This document shows, piece after piece, positions 57,459-64,000 of a stretch of DNA of 64,000 nucleotides. Under the pieces are notes generated by a model. That model saw only the letters and a list, made by a program, of their open reading frames with translations, made no database searches and had not been told where the DNA came from. Source of the stretch: JAICKM01 sp038228295 (lineage in GTDB: Bacteria; Chloroflexota; Chloroflexia; QHBQ01; JAICKM01); assembly GCA_038228295.1 (NCBI GenBank), contig JBBRPH010000018.1, forward strand, positions 15,765-79,764, read 5' to 3'. Within the stretch, counting starts at the first letter, position 1. Every line of letters starts with the position of its first letter. Made by a program: the position numbers and the translations under genes.

Positions 57459-58234
57459 ATGGCCGGTGAGCGGATACTAATCATCGAGGACGCGCTGATC
57501 GTGGCGCGCGCTGTTCGCATTAGCCTGGAAGGCTACGGCTTTGTGGTAGATACGGTCACGAGTGGAGTCGCCGGCTATGCGCGTGCTTTGCAGCCACCGT
57601 TGCCCCAGTTAATCCTCCTGGACCTCGGCCTGCCCGACATGGACGGCCTGACTTTATGCAGCCGCATTCGCGAGCAGAGCTTGGTGCCGATTATTGTACT
57701 CACCGCACGTGATGCCGAATATGAAAAGATTATCGCGCTGGAAGGCGGGGCCGATGATTATGTGACCAAACCGTTCGGCATGGGCGAACTACTGGCCCGT
57801 GTCCGTGTGGCGCTGCGCCATGCCCAGCCGTGCGATCAGCCCGCTCCCGCCGGCCCGTTGGTGATCGGCGATCTGACCCTGGACCCAACCACACATCAGG
57901 TGCGCGTGCGCGGCACCCTTGTTCACCTGTGGTGATCGGCGATCTGACCCTGGACCCAACCACACATCAGGTGCGCGTGCGCGGCACCCTTGTTCACCTG
58001 ACCCCGACTGAGTTCAAATTGCTGCAACCCCTGGCCGCCAACGCCGGGCGTGTCAGTACCCACCGGGCGCTGCTGCACGAGGTATGGGGTAGCGGCTACG
58101 GCGCAGACACCCAAATCCTGCGTGTGTTTATCGCCCAGTTACGCACCAAGCTGGAAATGAACCCTGCCGAGCCGGAGTACATTCTAACTGAGCCGAGTGT
58201 CGGCTATCGCTTTCGGGTTCCCGACGAATCCTAA
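57459..58234 (+). pseudogene. OmpR/KdpE-like response regulator broken by a 71-bp duplication
   Basis: The receiver domain is complete (ILIIEDALIVARAVRISLEG, phospho-acceptor Asp55 in ILLDLGLPDMDGL, YVTKPFG). The winged-helix DNA-binding domain is also complete further on (LTPTEFKLLQPLAANAGRVS, HEVWGSGYGADTQILRVFIA, SVGYRF). Between them an exact 71-bp tandem duplication (57859-58000) shifts the frame and stops the first part after VHLW. Deleting one copy gives a continuous 234-residue regulator. No histidine kinase is adjacent. It is either a recent inactivating event, a reversible switch or an assembly error. Confidence 0.9.
57859..58000. repeat. Perfect 71-bp direct tandem duplication
   Basis: 57859-57929 equals 57930-58000 at every base, starting TGGTGATCGGCG and ending TTGTTCACCTG. 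71 is not a multiple of three, so it breaks the reading frame of the response regulator. Confidence 0.98.
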
Positions 58235-58272
58235 CACGATCCGTATATCCCCCCCTTTAAACGTAATGGTTA

Positions 58273-58309
58273 CAGAACAGGGCGACCGAGTATCGGTCGC
58301 CCTGTTCTG
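58273..58309 (+). terminator. Hairpin after the response regulator
   Basis: CAGAACAGGGCGACCGA, loop GTA, and the exact complement: a 17-bp stem. No T-run follows. Confidence 0.8.
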
Positions 58310-58516
58310 CTGCCGGCCGGCCGGCAACCGTAACTATTGGCCTGATTACTCCACATAGGCGTAGCGCAGGGGCATCTCTGACGTTATTAAACCCCGGTAG
58401 TGCGGTTTTAGTGTATACTAGAGCCTAATCTGGGCAGGAGTCGCCGCCCCCAGCGCCGAGGAGTGACACGGCGCGCAGGTGGCTCTTTCATACATACTTG
58501 CAGAGGAGGAAAAGGA

Positions 58517-59719
58517 ATGACTGGACGATTAACTCAGGCGCGTGGGTTGGTGGCAGGGGTACTGCTACTGCCGACGCTGCTGTTAGCCGGCTGCGGCACT
58601 GATACGCCGACGGCAACTGCGATTCCGACCGCAGCGGCAACCACTGCCCCAACGACGGCGCCGCCGCAACCCACCGACACCGCGATGGCAGCGAAGCCGA
58701 CCGACACCGCGATGGCAGCGAAGCCGACCGACACCGTCATGGCGGTTGCGCCGACCAACACGGCCATGACGGCGATGACTCCCGCCGTGCCGGCTGCCGG
58801 CACGGGCACGCCGGACATGATGGGCACAGGCACGCCGGGTATGATGAACGGTACGGGTACGCCGGGTATGATGGGCACGGGTACGCCGGCTATGGCAATG
58901 GGTAGTCCCACTGCTGCCGGCACCGCTGCGGCCACCGCCGTCCCGCCGACCCCGCCGCCGACTCCGGCCTCCGCCTATGTGCCGGGCGCGCATAAAGGCA
59001 CCATCCCCGCGCCGGCCAAGCTGAAAGAAGCCGGCAAACTGACCTTCGGCAGCGACGCCAGCTACCCGCCGCAGGAGTATGTGGATGCTAGCGGTAAGCC
59101 GGTCGGTTTCGACATTGATATTGCTAATGAAATCGCAAGCCGTATGGGGCTGGAACTCAATGTGGTCAACTTCAAGTTCGATGCGATCCTGCCGGCACTG
59201 AACTCAAGCCAGTTTGATGCCGTGATTTCAGCGATGACGATCACCGATGATCGGGCCAAAGTGGTGGATTTTGTGCGCTATTTCGAGGCCGGTCAGGCCG
59301 TGCTAGTGGCGAAGGGCAATCCGAAGGGCATTAAGACACTGGATGATCTGTCCGGCAAAACCGCTGTGGCCGAGGCGGGGACCGTTGAGGAAACCACGCT
59401 GACGACCTTGAACGCCAAGCTAAAAACCGCCGGCAAGCCGCAAGTAACGGTTCTTATTTACCCAACAGATACCGACGCGGTGGATCAGTTGCGCGTTGGG
59501 CGCGCTGATGCCACCCTGCACGACTCGCCGGTGGCCGCTTACTACGCCACCCTGAACCCGGCCTTTGAAGTCGCTATCGCCAACTTCGAATCGGCTCCCG
59601 AAGGCATTGCCGTCGCCAAGGCGAACCCGGAGATGAGCGCCGCGATCAGCAAAGCGATCAAAGCGATGACCGACGACGGCACAATGGCCGCCATCCTGAA
59701 AAAATGGGGCATTAAATAG
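58517..59719 (+). CDS. Lipoprotein amino-acid-binding protein (SBP family 3)
   Basis: A 400-residue binding protein from the ATG at 58517 (GAGGAGGAAAAGGA-ATG). The lipobox is LAGC (LLLPTLLLAGCG). A ~130-residue tether follows, built of repeats such as PTDTAMAAK and GTGTPGMM, partly exact at DNA level. The family 3 domain starts at AGKLTFGSDASYPPQEYVD and includes VGFDIDIANEIASRMGLELN, ISAMTITDDRAKVVDF and RVGRADATLHDSPVA. It feeds the permease and ATPase that follow. Likely cargo is a polar amino acid; which one cannot be told. Confidence 0.92.
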   Translation: MTGRLTQARGLVAGVLLLPTLLLAGCGTDTPTATAIPTAAATTAPTTAPPQPTDTAMAAKPTDTAMAAKPTDTVMAVAPTNTAMTAMTPAVPAAGTGTPDMMGTGTPGMMNGTGTPGMMGTGTPAMAMGSPTAAGTAAATAVPPTPPPTPASAYVPGAHKGTIPAPAKLKEAGKLTFGSDASYPPQEYVDASGKPVGFDIDIANEIASRMGLELNVVNFKFDAILPALNSSQFDAVISAMTITDDRAKVVDFVRYFEAGQAVLVAKGNPKGIKTLDDLSGKTAVAEAGTVEETTLTTLNAKLKTAGKPQVTVLIYPTDTDAVDQLRVGRADATLHDSPVAAYYATLNPAFEVAIANFESAPEGIAVAKANPEMSAAISKAIKAMTDDGTMAAILKKWGIK

Positions 59720-59791
59720 TTCCAGTCGCCCCCTGCCGGCGTGTCACTCTGTCGGTAGGGGGCGATTCTATGACACACGAGAGGAGCCGCT

Positions 59792-60523
59792 GTGGGATTT
59801 GATTGGGGCTTTATCGTGACGCATTTCTTCGATCAGGCGCTGATCGAAGGGGCGGAAATGACAATCTTCCTCTCGCTGGTCGCCCAGGTGGCCGGCGTGC
59901 TGTTGGGCCTGCTGGCCGCACTGATGCGCCTGAGCAAAAACCCGATCTTCAATATCATCTCCGGCTTCTATATCTGGCTGTTTCGCGGCACCCCCCTGTT
60001 AGTTCAATTAGTCGTCTTTGCGACGGGTCTCTATCAGATCGGGATCAAGTTGGATCTGCTGCCCGCCGCGTTGTTGGCCTTGAGCCTCAACGAAGGTGCG
60101 TATATGGCGGAGATTGTGCGGGCGGGTATTGAGAGCATTGACCCCGGTCAGATGGAAGCCGCCAAATCGCTCGGTATGACCACCGGCACGGGAATGCGGC
60201 GTATTGTGTTGCCGCAGGCTGCCCGTGTTATCCTACCGCCGCTGGGCAACGAGTTCAACAATATGCTCAAAAGCACCTCGTTGGCTTCCGTGATCAGCAT
60301 TAAAGAACTGCTGACGAAGGCCGGCGATCTGAACCACCTCTATTTTAAGACGCTGGAAACCTTTGCCATTATTTCGTGCTACTATCTGGCGATGACTACC
60401 GTGGCCGCCTTGTTACAAAGTTGGGCCGAAAGCCGGTTGGGCGACCGGCGCAGCCGGGAGACTGCTGTGCCGTTCTGGCAGCGCTTGCGGACCAATCTTC
60501 TGAGCGCGGGGCGCGCCCGTTAG
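59792..60523 (+). CDS. Amino-acid ABC transporter permease
   Basis: A 243-residue HisM/GlnP-type permease, starting with GTG behind GAGAGGAGCCGCT. It has the family motifs FRGTPLLVQL, SLNEGAYMAEIVRAGIESID and the EAA loop EAAKSLGMTTGTGMRRIVLPQA. Four to five membrane segments. It lies 72 bases after the binding protein and 37 before the ATPase. Confidence 0.93.
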   Translation: MGFDWGFIVTHFFDQALIEGAEMTIFLSLVAQVAGVLLGLLAALMRLSKNPIFNIISGFYIWLFRGTPLLVQLVVFATGLYQIGIKLDLLPAALLALSLNEGAYMAEIVRAGIESIDPGQMEAAKSLGMTTGTGMRRIVLPQAARVILPPLGNEFNNMLKSTSLASVISIKELLTKAGDLNHLYFKTLETFAIISCYYLAMTTVAALLQSWAESRLGDRRSRETAVPFWQRLRTNLLSAGRAR

Positions 60524-60560
60524 CCTCTCTTAACAGCCGCTTTTCCGAGGAGGTGTCCCC

Positions 60561-61349
60561 ATGCAAGAGCCACTGCCGCAAGCGGCCCCCGGCCCGATTG
60601 TGCGCGCTGAAGATGTACATAAGCGCTTTGGCGCCAACGAGGTGCTGCGCGGTATCAACCTCAGTGTGGATCCCGGCAAGACAGTGGTGCTGATCGGCCC
60701 GAGCGGGTCAGGCAAGACGACCTTTTTGCGCTGTATCAACCACCTGGAAAAGATCCACCAGGGGCGCATCTATGTCGGTGGTCACTTGGTAGGATACCGG
60801 CTGGATAACGGGCGCATGGTGGAGGACAGTGAACGCAACGTCGCGGCCAAGCGCGCGCGCATCGGCATGGTGTTCCAGCGCTTCAACCTTTTCCCGCACC
60901 TCACCGCGTTAGAGAATATTATCGAAGCGCCGACGCAGGTGAAGGGGCTACCCAAAGCCCAGGCGGTCGAAATTGCCCGTGATTTGCTCCGCAAAGTCGG
61001 CTTGGAAGCGAAAGCCGATCACTACCCGCGCCAACTATCGGGTGGTCAACAGCAGCGCGTCGCTATTGCTCGTGCCCTGGCGATGGACCCGATGGTAATG
61101 CTGTTCGACGAAGCCACGTCGGCGCTTGACCCGGAACTGGTGGGTGAGGTGCTGAAGGTGATGGAGGATCTAGCGCGCGACGGCATGAGTATGGTCGTGG
61201 TGACGCACGAGATGGGCTTCGCCCGCGATGTAGCCGATCATGTCGTCTTTATGGACGGCGGAGTTGTGGTTGAAGAGGGATCACCCACGCAAGTCTTCGC
61301 CAATCCGCAGCACGAGCGCACTCAAGATTTTCTACGCCGGATCTTGTGA
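60561..61349 (+). CDS. Amino-acid ABC transporter ATP-binding protein
   Basis: A 262-residue GlnQ/HisP-type ATPase: Walker A GPSGSGKTTF, Q-loop VFQRFNLFPHLT, signature LSGGQQQR, Walker B VMLFDEATSALDPE, H-loop VTHEMGFA. The ATG follows CGAGGAGGTGTCCCC. Last gene of the importer operon. Confidence 0.95.
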   Translation: MQEPLPQAAPGPIVRAEDVHKRFGANEVLRGINLSVDPGKTVVLIGPSGSGKTTFLRCINHLEKIHQGRIYVGGHLVGYRLDNGRMVEDSERNVAAKRARIGMVFQRFNLFPHLTALENIIEAPTQVKGLPKAQAVEIARDLLRKVGLEAKADHYPRQLSGGQQQRVAIARALAMDPMVMLFDEATSALDPELVGEVLKVMEDLARDGMSMVVVTHEMGFARDVADHVVFMDGGVVVEEGSPTQVFANPQHERTQDFLRRIL

Positions 61350-61367
61350 GTCGTCGGCTACCCGTGC

Positions 61368-62876
61368 TTAGGGCGGCGGTCCCTTGCTAAAGCCAAATTG
61401 ATCGAATGCCGTCTTCCAACCCTGGATCAGGTTGCTCAGGGCGTGTGTATAGCCGGCCGGGTCGGTGGTACCGCCGGGGCGATAGCGCGGCACCACGGTG
61501 CTGAGGGTAGTCAGGCCCGCCGCGCCATAAATGCCGACCACCACGCGAATCCAGTCGCGCAGACCGTCTACCCAGTTGGAATAGGCTTGCACGCCGCCGA
61601 TGCCGTGTCCGTCGCCGGCGATCTCACCCCAGTTATGGTTGCCGGCTTTGGCCGGGTTGCCGTAGCCGGTGCCTGCCGCGCTGATCTTGACGAAGAAGGC
61701 CAGTGCCACCGCCGGATTGACCCCGTTCGCCACAGCCAGATCGTAGAGTGCATCGCTTTCAGGCAGAGCCGGGCTGCCGGCGGCGCTGAGTACGTCGCTG
61801 AACTGCCGCCGGCTTATCGTCGGCGGGGCTTGGATCGGGAAATCCACGGCCGGCGGTGCGCCCGGCAGATCAATCCACCGGCTGATGCGGTCAATCGTCT
61901 GCTGGATATAGAGGTTGGTGTTGTTCTCGAAGGAGGGCGCGTATTTGGGCAGGACAGCGCGCACCGTGGTGCGGCCTTCGCCTTTGTAGGTGTTGCTGAG
62001 GAGGTTTTCGCACCAGTCGGCCAAACTGTCGAGCCAGGTGCGGTAGACGGCGAACGGCCCCCACTGCGTTTGCAGTGTGCCGGTGGTCCGTTCGGGCTTG
62101 AGGGCGACGCGCTGGTTGCCCCAACTCAACGTCTGCACGGCCACCCCGGCTGTCCCTTTGCTCGACTCTTTGAAAAAAAAGGCCAGCGCTACCGCTGGGT
62201 TGATACGATATTGCACGCATAGGTCGTAGTAGCGGTCGGACTCGTCGCTGATCGGGCTGCGCGGCGTGGCGGCTAACAGGCTGTGGAACAGCGCCCGGCT
62301 GATCGTGGGTGGACCTTCGATATAGTAGTCGTGGTAGCCTGCCGTGTTCAGGCGCGCCGTGACCCCATTCATGAAGCGTGTCCAGTCCCAGGTGGCGGTC
62401 GGATCGGTTTGGCGCGGGTCGGTGGTCAGCTCGCGGTGGCCGAGAATATTGCGGCGGTCGGCGGGGATGCCGTAGGCTTGCACCCAGGCGGCGGTCCAAT
62501 CAGCGGCGGCTTCGTACTGGCTATCGCTGAACGGCGCGCTGCCGTCGTTCTCCATTTCGATCTGCAACGCGGGCCAGTTTTCGTTGCGGGCCCAGCGGCT
62601 GCCCATTGGTGGCGGCACCACCTCGAACTGCGGATCGACCGCACAGCCCCAGGCGGCGTTTTCATCGGCCACGAGGCCATAGCGCGTGCCCGCCCGGCTG
62701 ACATATTTATGCACCGACACTTGACCCGGCCCCGTCAGCCACGCGACTTCGTCGGCCTCGGCGCGCGGGCTGCTGTGCAGCACGATGAACAGGCTATCGC
62801 GCGGGCGTTCGACTCCGCGTGCGGCCAGGTAGGTCTTGTCGAAGAAATAGGGTGACGGCAGCCATTGCTCGGCCAA
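61368..62876 (-). CDS. N-acetylmuramoyl-L-alanine amidase (Amidase_2) with two C-terminal repeats
   Basis: A 502-residue protein. Residues ~25-175 fit the Amidase_2/PGRP fold: FIVLHSSPRAEAD (first zinc His), LQIEMENDGS, NILGHRELTTDPRQTDP (second His with the catalytic region). Two related C-terminal units (~195-345 and ~355-500) each begin ISR(A/R)-F and contain NPAVALAFFxK and WGN/NWGEI, similar to glucosaminidase-type hydrolase domains. No signal peptide is visible, so export or lysis-type release is unclear. The start is TTG behind GAGGAGGTCCAAAC. Confidence 0.8.
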   Translation of the reverse strand: MAEQWLPSPYFFDKTYLAARGVERPRDSLFIVLHSSPRAEADEVAWLTGPGQVSVHKYVSRAGTRYGLVADENAAWGCAVDPQFEVVPPPMGSRWARNENWPALQIEMENDGSAPFSDSQYEAAADWTAAWVQAYGIPADRRNILGHRELTTDPRQTDPTATWDWTRFMNGVTARLNTAGYHDYYIEGPPTISRALFHSLLAATPRSPISDESDRYYDLCVQYRINPAVALAFFFKESSKGTAGVAVQTLSWGNQRVALKPERTTGTLQTQWGPFAVYRTWLDSLADWCENLLSNTYKGEGRTTVRAVLPKYAPSFENNTNLYIQQTIDRISRWIDLPGAPPAVDFPIQAPPTISRRQFSDVLSAAGSPALPESDALYDLAVANGVNPAVALAFFVKISAAGTGYGNPAKAGNHNWGEIAGDGHGIGGVQAYSNWVDGLRDWIRVVVGIYGAAGLTTLSTVVPRYRPGGTTDPAGYTHALSNLIQGWKTAFDQFGFSKGPPP

Positions 62877-62898
62877 GTTTGGACCTCCTCTTGCGCGG

Positions 62899-63387
62899 CT
62901 AGACTCCGCGCGATTTATCGTCGTCCACCCGCACAGCTACAACGGTGCCCTCCGCCGTCAGCCGGTCGCCCGCGTGGACGGTGCAGACGACGAGGGCTTT
63001 GCGCGGGTGCAGTTCGCTGATGTGGGCCCGCAGCAGCACCGGCCCGTCCAGCGGCGTGGGAGCCAGATAGCGCACCGTCAGCGACCCGGTGACATAGCTG
63101 ATGGTGGGCCGCGATCCATATTCCTGCCCCTGTGCTTTATACGTCGCCGCAATCGCCGTCCAGATGGAGTGGCAATCAATCAGCGAGGCGACGAGGCCGC
63201 CGTACATGACGTTGGGGAAGCCGGCATTCTGCTGTGGCCCCGGCTGAAAGCGGCAGATCACGCTTTCGCCGCCCGCTTCCCAATAGCTCTTGATCTGCAA
63301 GCCCGCCGGGTTGGCCGGCCCGCAGCCGTAGCAGGTCGCGCTCGGCCACACGTCTTGCAGCGCGGGGCCGCCATGGTCAATAGTCAT
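62899..63387 (-). CDS. PaaI-family hotdog thioesterase
   Basis: A 162-residue hotdog-fold protein. Motifs: CYGCGPANPAGLQI at the N-terminus, PNVMYGGLVASLIDCHSIWT (the catalytic helix region) and GSLTVRYLAPTPLDGPVLLRA. These match PaaI/4HBT acyl-CoA thioesterases. It precedes the amidase gene by 22 bases on the same strand. Substrate unknown. Confidence 0.87.
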   Translation of the reverse strand: MTIDHGGPALQDVWPSATCYGCGPANPAGLQIKSYWEAGGESVICRFQPGPQQNAGFPNVMYGGLVASLIDCHSIWTAIAATYKAQGQEYGSRPTISYVTGSLTVRYLAPTPLDGPVLLRAHISELHPRKALVVCTVHAGDRLTAEGTVVAVRVDDDKSRGV

Positions 63388-63417
63388 CGGTCTGGTGGTC
63401 TCCTTAGCTGTTGGTTA

Positions 63418-63957
63418 TTACCTGCCTCGAACTTTGGTCGCCTCTTGTTGGATGAAATTATTCACAGCCTCCTGTGTCGTTAGCAGACGGGCTAAAAGAT
63501 CGTCATTCAACTCGACATTAAAGCTCAGTTCCCCAAACCAAAGCTGCACCTCATCATAAGGTTTGCCGAGTCTCGATTTCTTGCGGTACAGCCGCACACC
63601 CGCGTCCTCTACCTTTCCGGAGATAAATATATTGTCAAGATTTACCGCATTCTCGATAAGTCCAGTATGCTGACGTAATTCTGTCAGCAGCTTATGTAGA
63701 TCGCCAAATATGCTAAATGAAGTCTTGCTGAGAACTTTAAGCTGACCAATAAGAGACTCGACAAATTCTATCACGCCTTCGATCTCTGATCCGTCCAAAG
63801 GCACTTGTAGGCGGATCACGAAACTGGCCGTTGTGGAACCCAAGTTAATCGTGATACCGTAGTTTTTATGATAAAACTGTGTTAGGCAAAAGAGGGTTGC
63901 AGTAGTATAATGGAACCAGCCTCCCCACTGGTGAGTGGGTCCGCCCCCCGTTCGCAA
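63418..63957 (-). CDS. Hypothetical protein in lower-GC DNA (start uncertain)
   Basis: Up to 179 residues, of which ~40 onward look real (TASFVIRLQVPLDGSEIEGV, GLIENAVNLDNIFISGKVED). The only ATG at 63957 reads through a promoter-like region of the divergent gene (TATAAT at 63906-63911, plus strand), so translation probably starts further in at a TTG or other codon; no ribosome site decides it. The GC content is clearly lower than its neighbours, which hints at transfer. No family recognised. Confidence 0.55.
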   Translation of the reverse strand: MRTGGGPTHQWGGWFHYTTATLFCLTQFYHKNYGITINLGSTTASFVIRLQVPLDGSEIEGVIEFVESLIGQLKVLSKTSFSIFGDLHKLLTELRQHTGLIENAVNLDNIFISGKVEDAGVRLYRKKSRLGKPYDEVQLWFGELSFNVELNDDLLARLLTTQEAVNNFIQQEATKVRGR

Positions 63958-63968
63958 GGAGAGTTCCG

Positions 63969-64000
63969 ATGCCTGCTGCGCGCGCCTACTTCCGCCCGAC
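63969..64000 (+). CDS. Start of a gene running off the right edge
   Basis: An ATG eight bases after AAGGAG (GCAAGGAGAGTTCCG-ATG) opens a frame reading MPAARAYFRP to the edge. A TATAAT at 63906-63911 may be its -10. Too short to identify. Confidence 0.6.
   Translation, partial: MPAARAYFRP

Overview
The window is high-GC bacterial DNA, most likely from a member of the phylum Chloroflexota. This rests on protein architecture, not on a database search: secreted proteins with Pro/Thr-rich linkers and triple C-terminal SLH domains, a recurring 'VQYF' domain that I associate with Chloroflexota, T-box leaders on aminoacyl-tRNA synthetase genes, a fused gamma-alpha 2-oxoacid:ferredoxin oxidoreductase, and a short archaeal-type AspRS. 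The class is not resolvable by eye. Start sites usually have a clear Shine-Dalgarno sequence, and several intergenic regions carry near-consensus TTGACA/TATAAT promoters with 17-18 bp spacing.

Layout. 1-6880 (minus): the 5' part of korA, then a T-box-led unit read as Ile T-box, cupin-RNase H fusion, zinc ribbon, ileS. The IleRS has a permuted signature motif, GVHH instead of HIGH. 6925-9990 (minus): a TPP riboswitch and a three-gene ABC importer for a thiamine precursor. 10046-12210: a fold-back repeat, tRNA-Thr(CGT), and divergent pepF. 12325-17430 (minus): a secreted beta-propeller-like protein, a YbjN-like protein and a Clp/Hsp100 ATPase. 17615-19667: BON, PHP and PAP2 genes with touching ends. 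19788-23270: an SLH surface protein facing an isolated rpoA. 23507-28209: VWA, zinc-ribbon/FHA, lipoprotein amidase and two small unknown genes. 28405-33113 (minus): a frameshifted deoC and an ALDH16-type double aldehyde dehydrogenase; between them lies a vapBC-like pair whose toxin gene is split by a small ISL3-derived element. 33378-39592: an M1 peptidase, an SRPBCC (cyclase-like) gene with a ketosynthase, and a second SLH protein. 39702-46170: redox genes (glutaredoxin-like, peroxiredoxin), small membrane proteins and a GH99-like protein. 46239-48974: tRNA-Ala(TGC), an Asp T-box with aspS, and a CHAP hydrolase with an Ala/Lys-rich tail. 49510-51795: an FAD oxidoreductase and an ANTAR regulator with its own terminator leader. 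51950-56414: a 1384-residue SLH/kelch protein with a MITE inserted just upstream of its promoter. 56578-58234: phosphatidylcholine synthase and a response regulator broken by a perfect 71-bp tandem duplication. 58517-61349: an amino-acid ABC importer. 61368-64000: an amidase, a thioesterase, a lower-GC unknown gene and the start of another gene.

How the parts relate. Two synthetase genes are controlled by tRNA-sensing T-boxes with matching specifiers (ATC for Ile, GAC for Asp), and the thiamine importer by TPP. Much of the rest is cell envelope: three SLH proteins, three peptidoglycan hydrolases and PC synthase. Several loci show recent damage or insertion (vapC, deoC, the response regulator, the MITE). 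These are the best places to look for strain-specific biology or assembly errors. I found no CRISPR array, prophage or rRNA.
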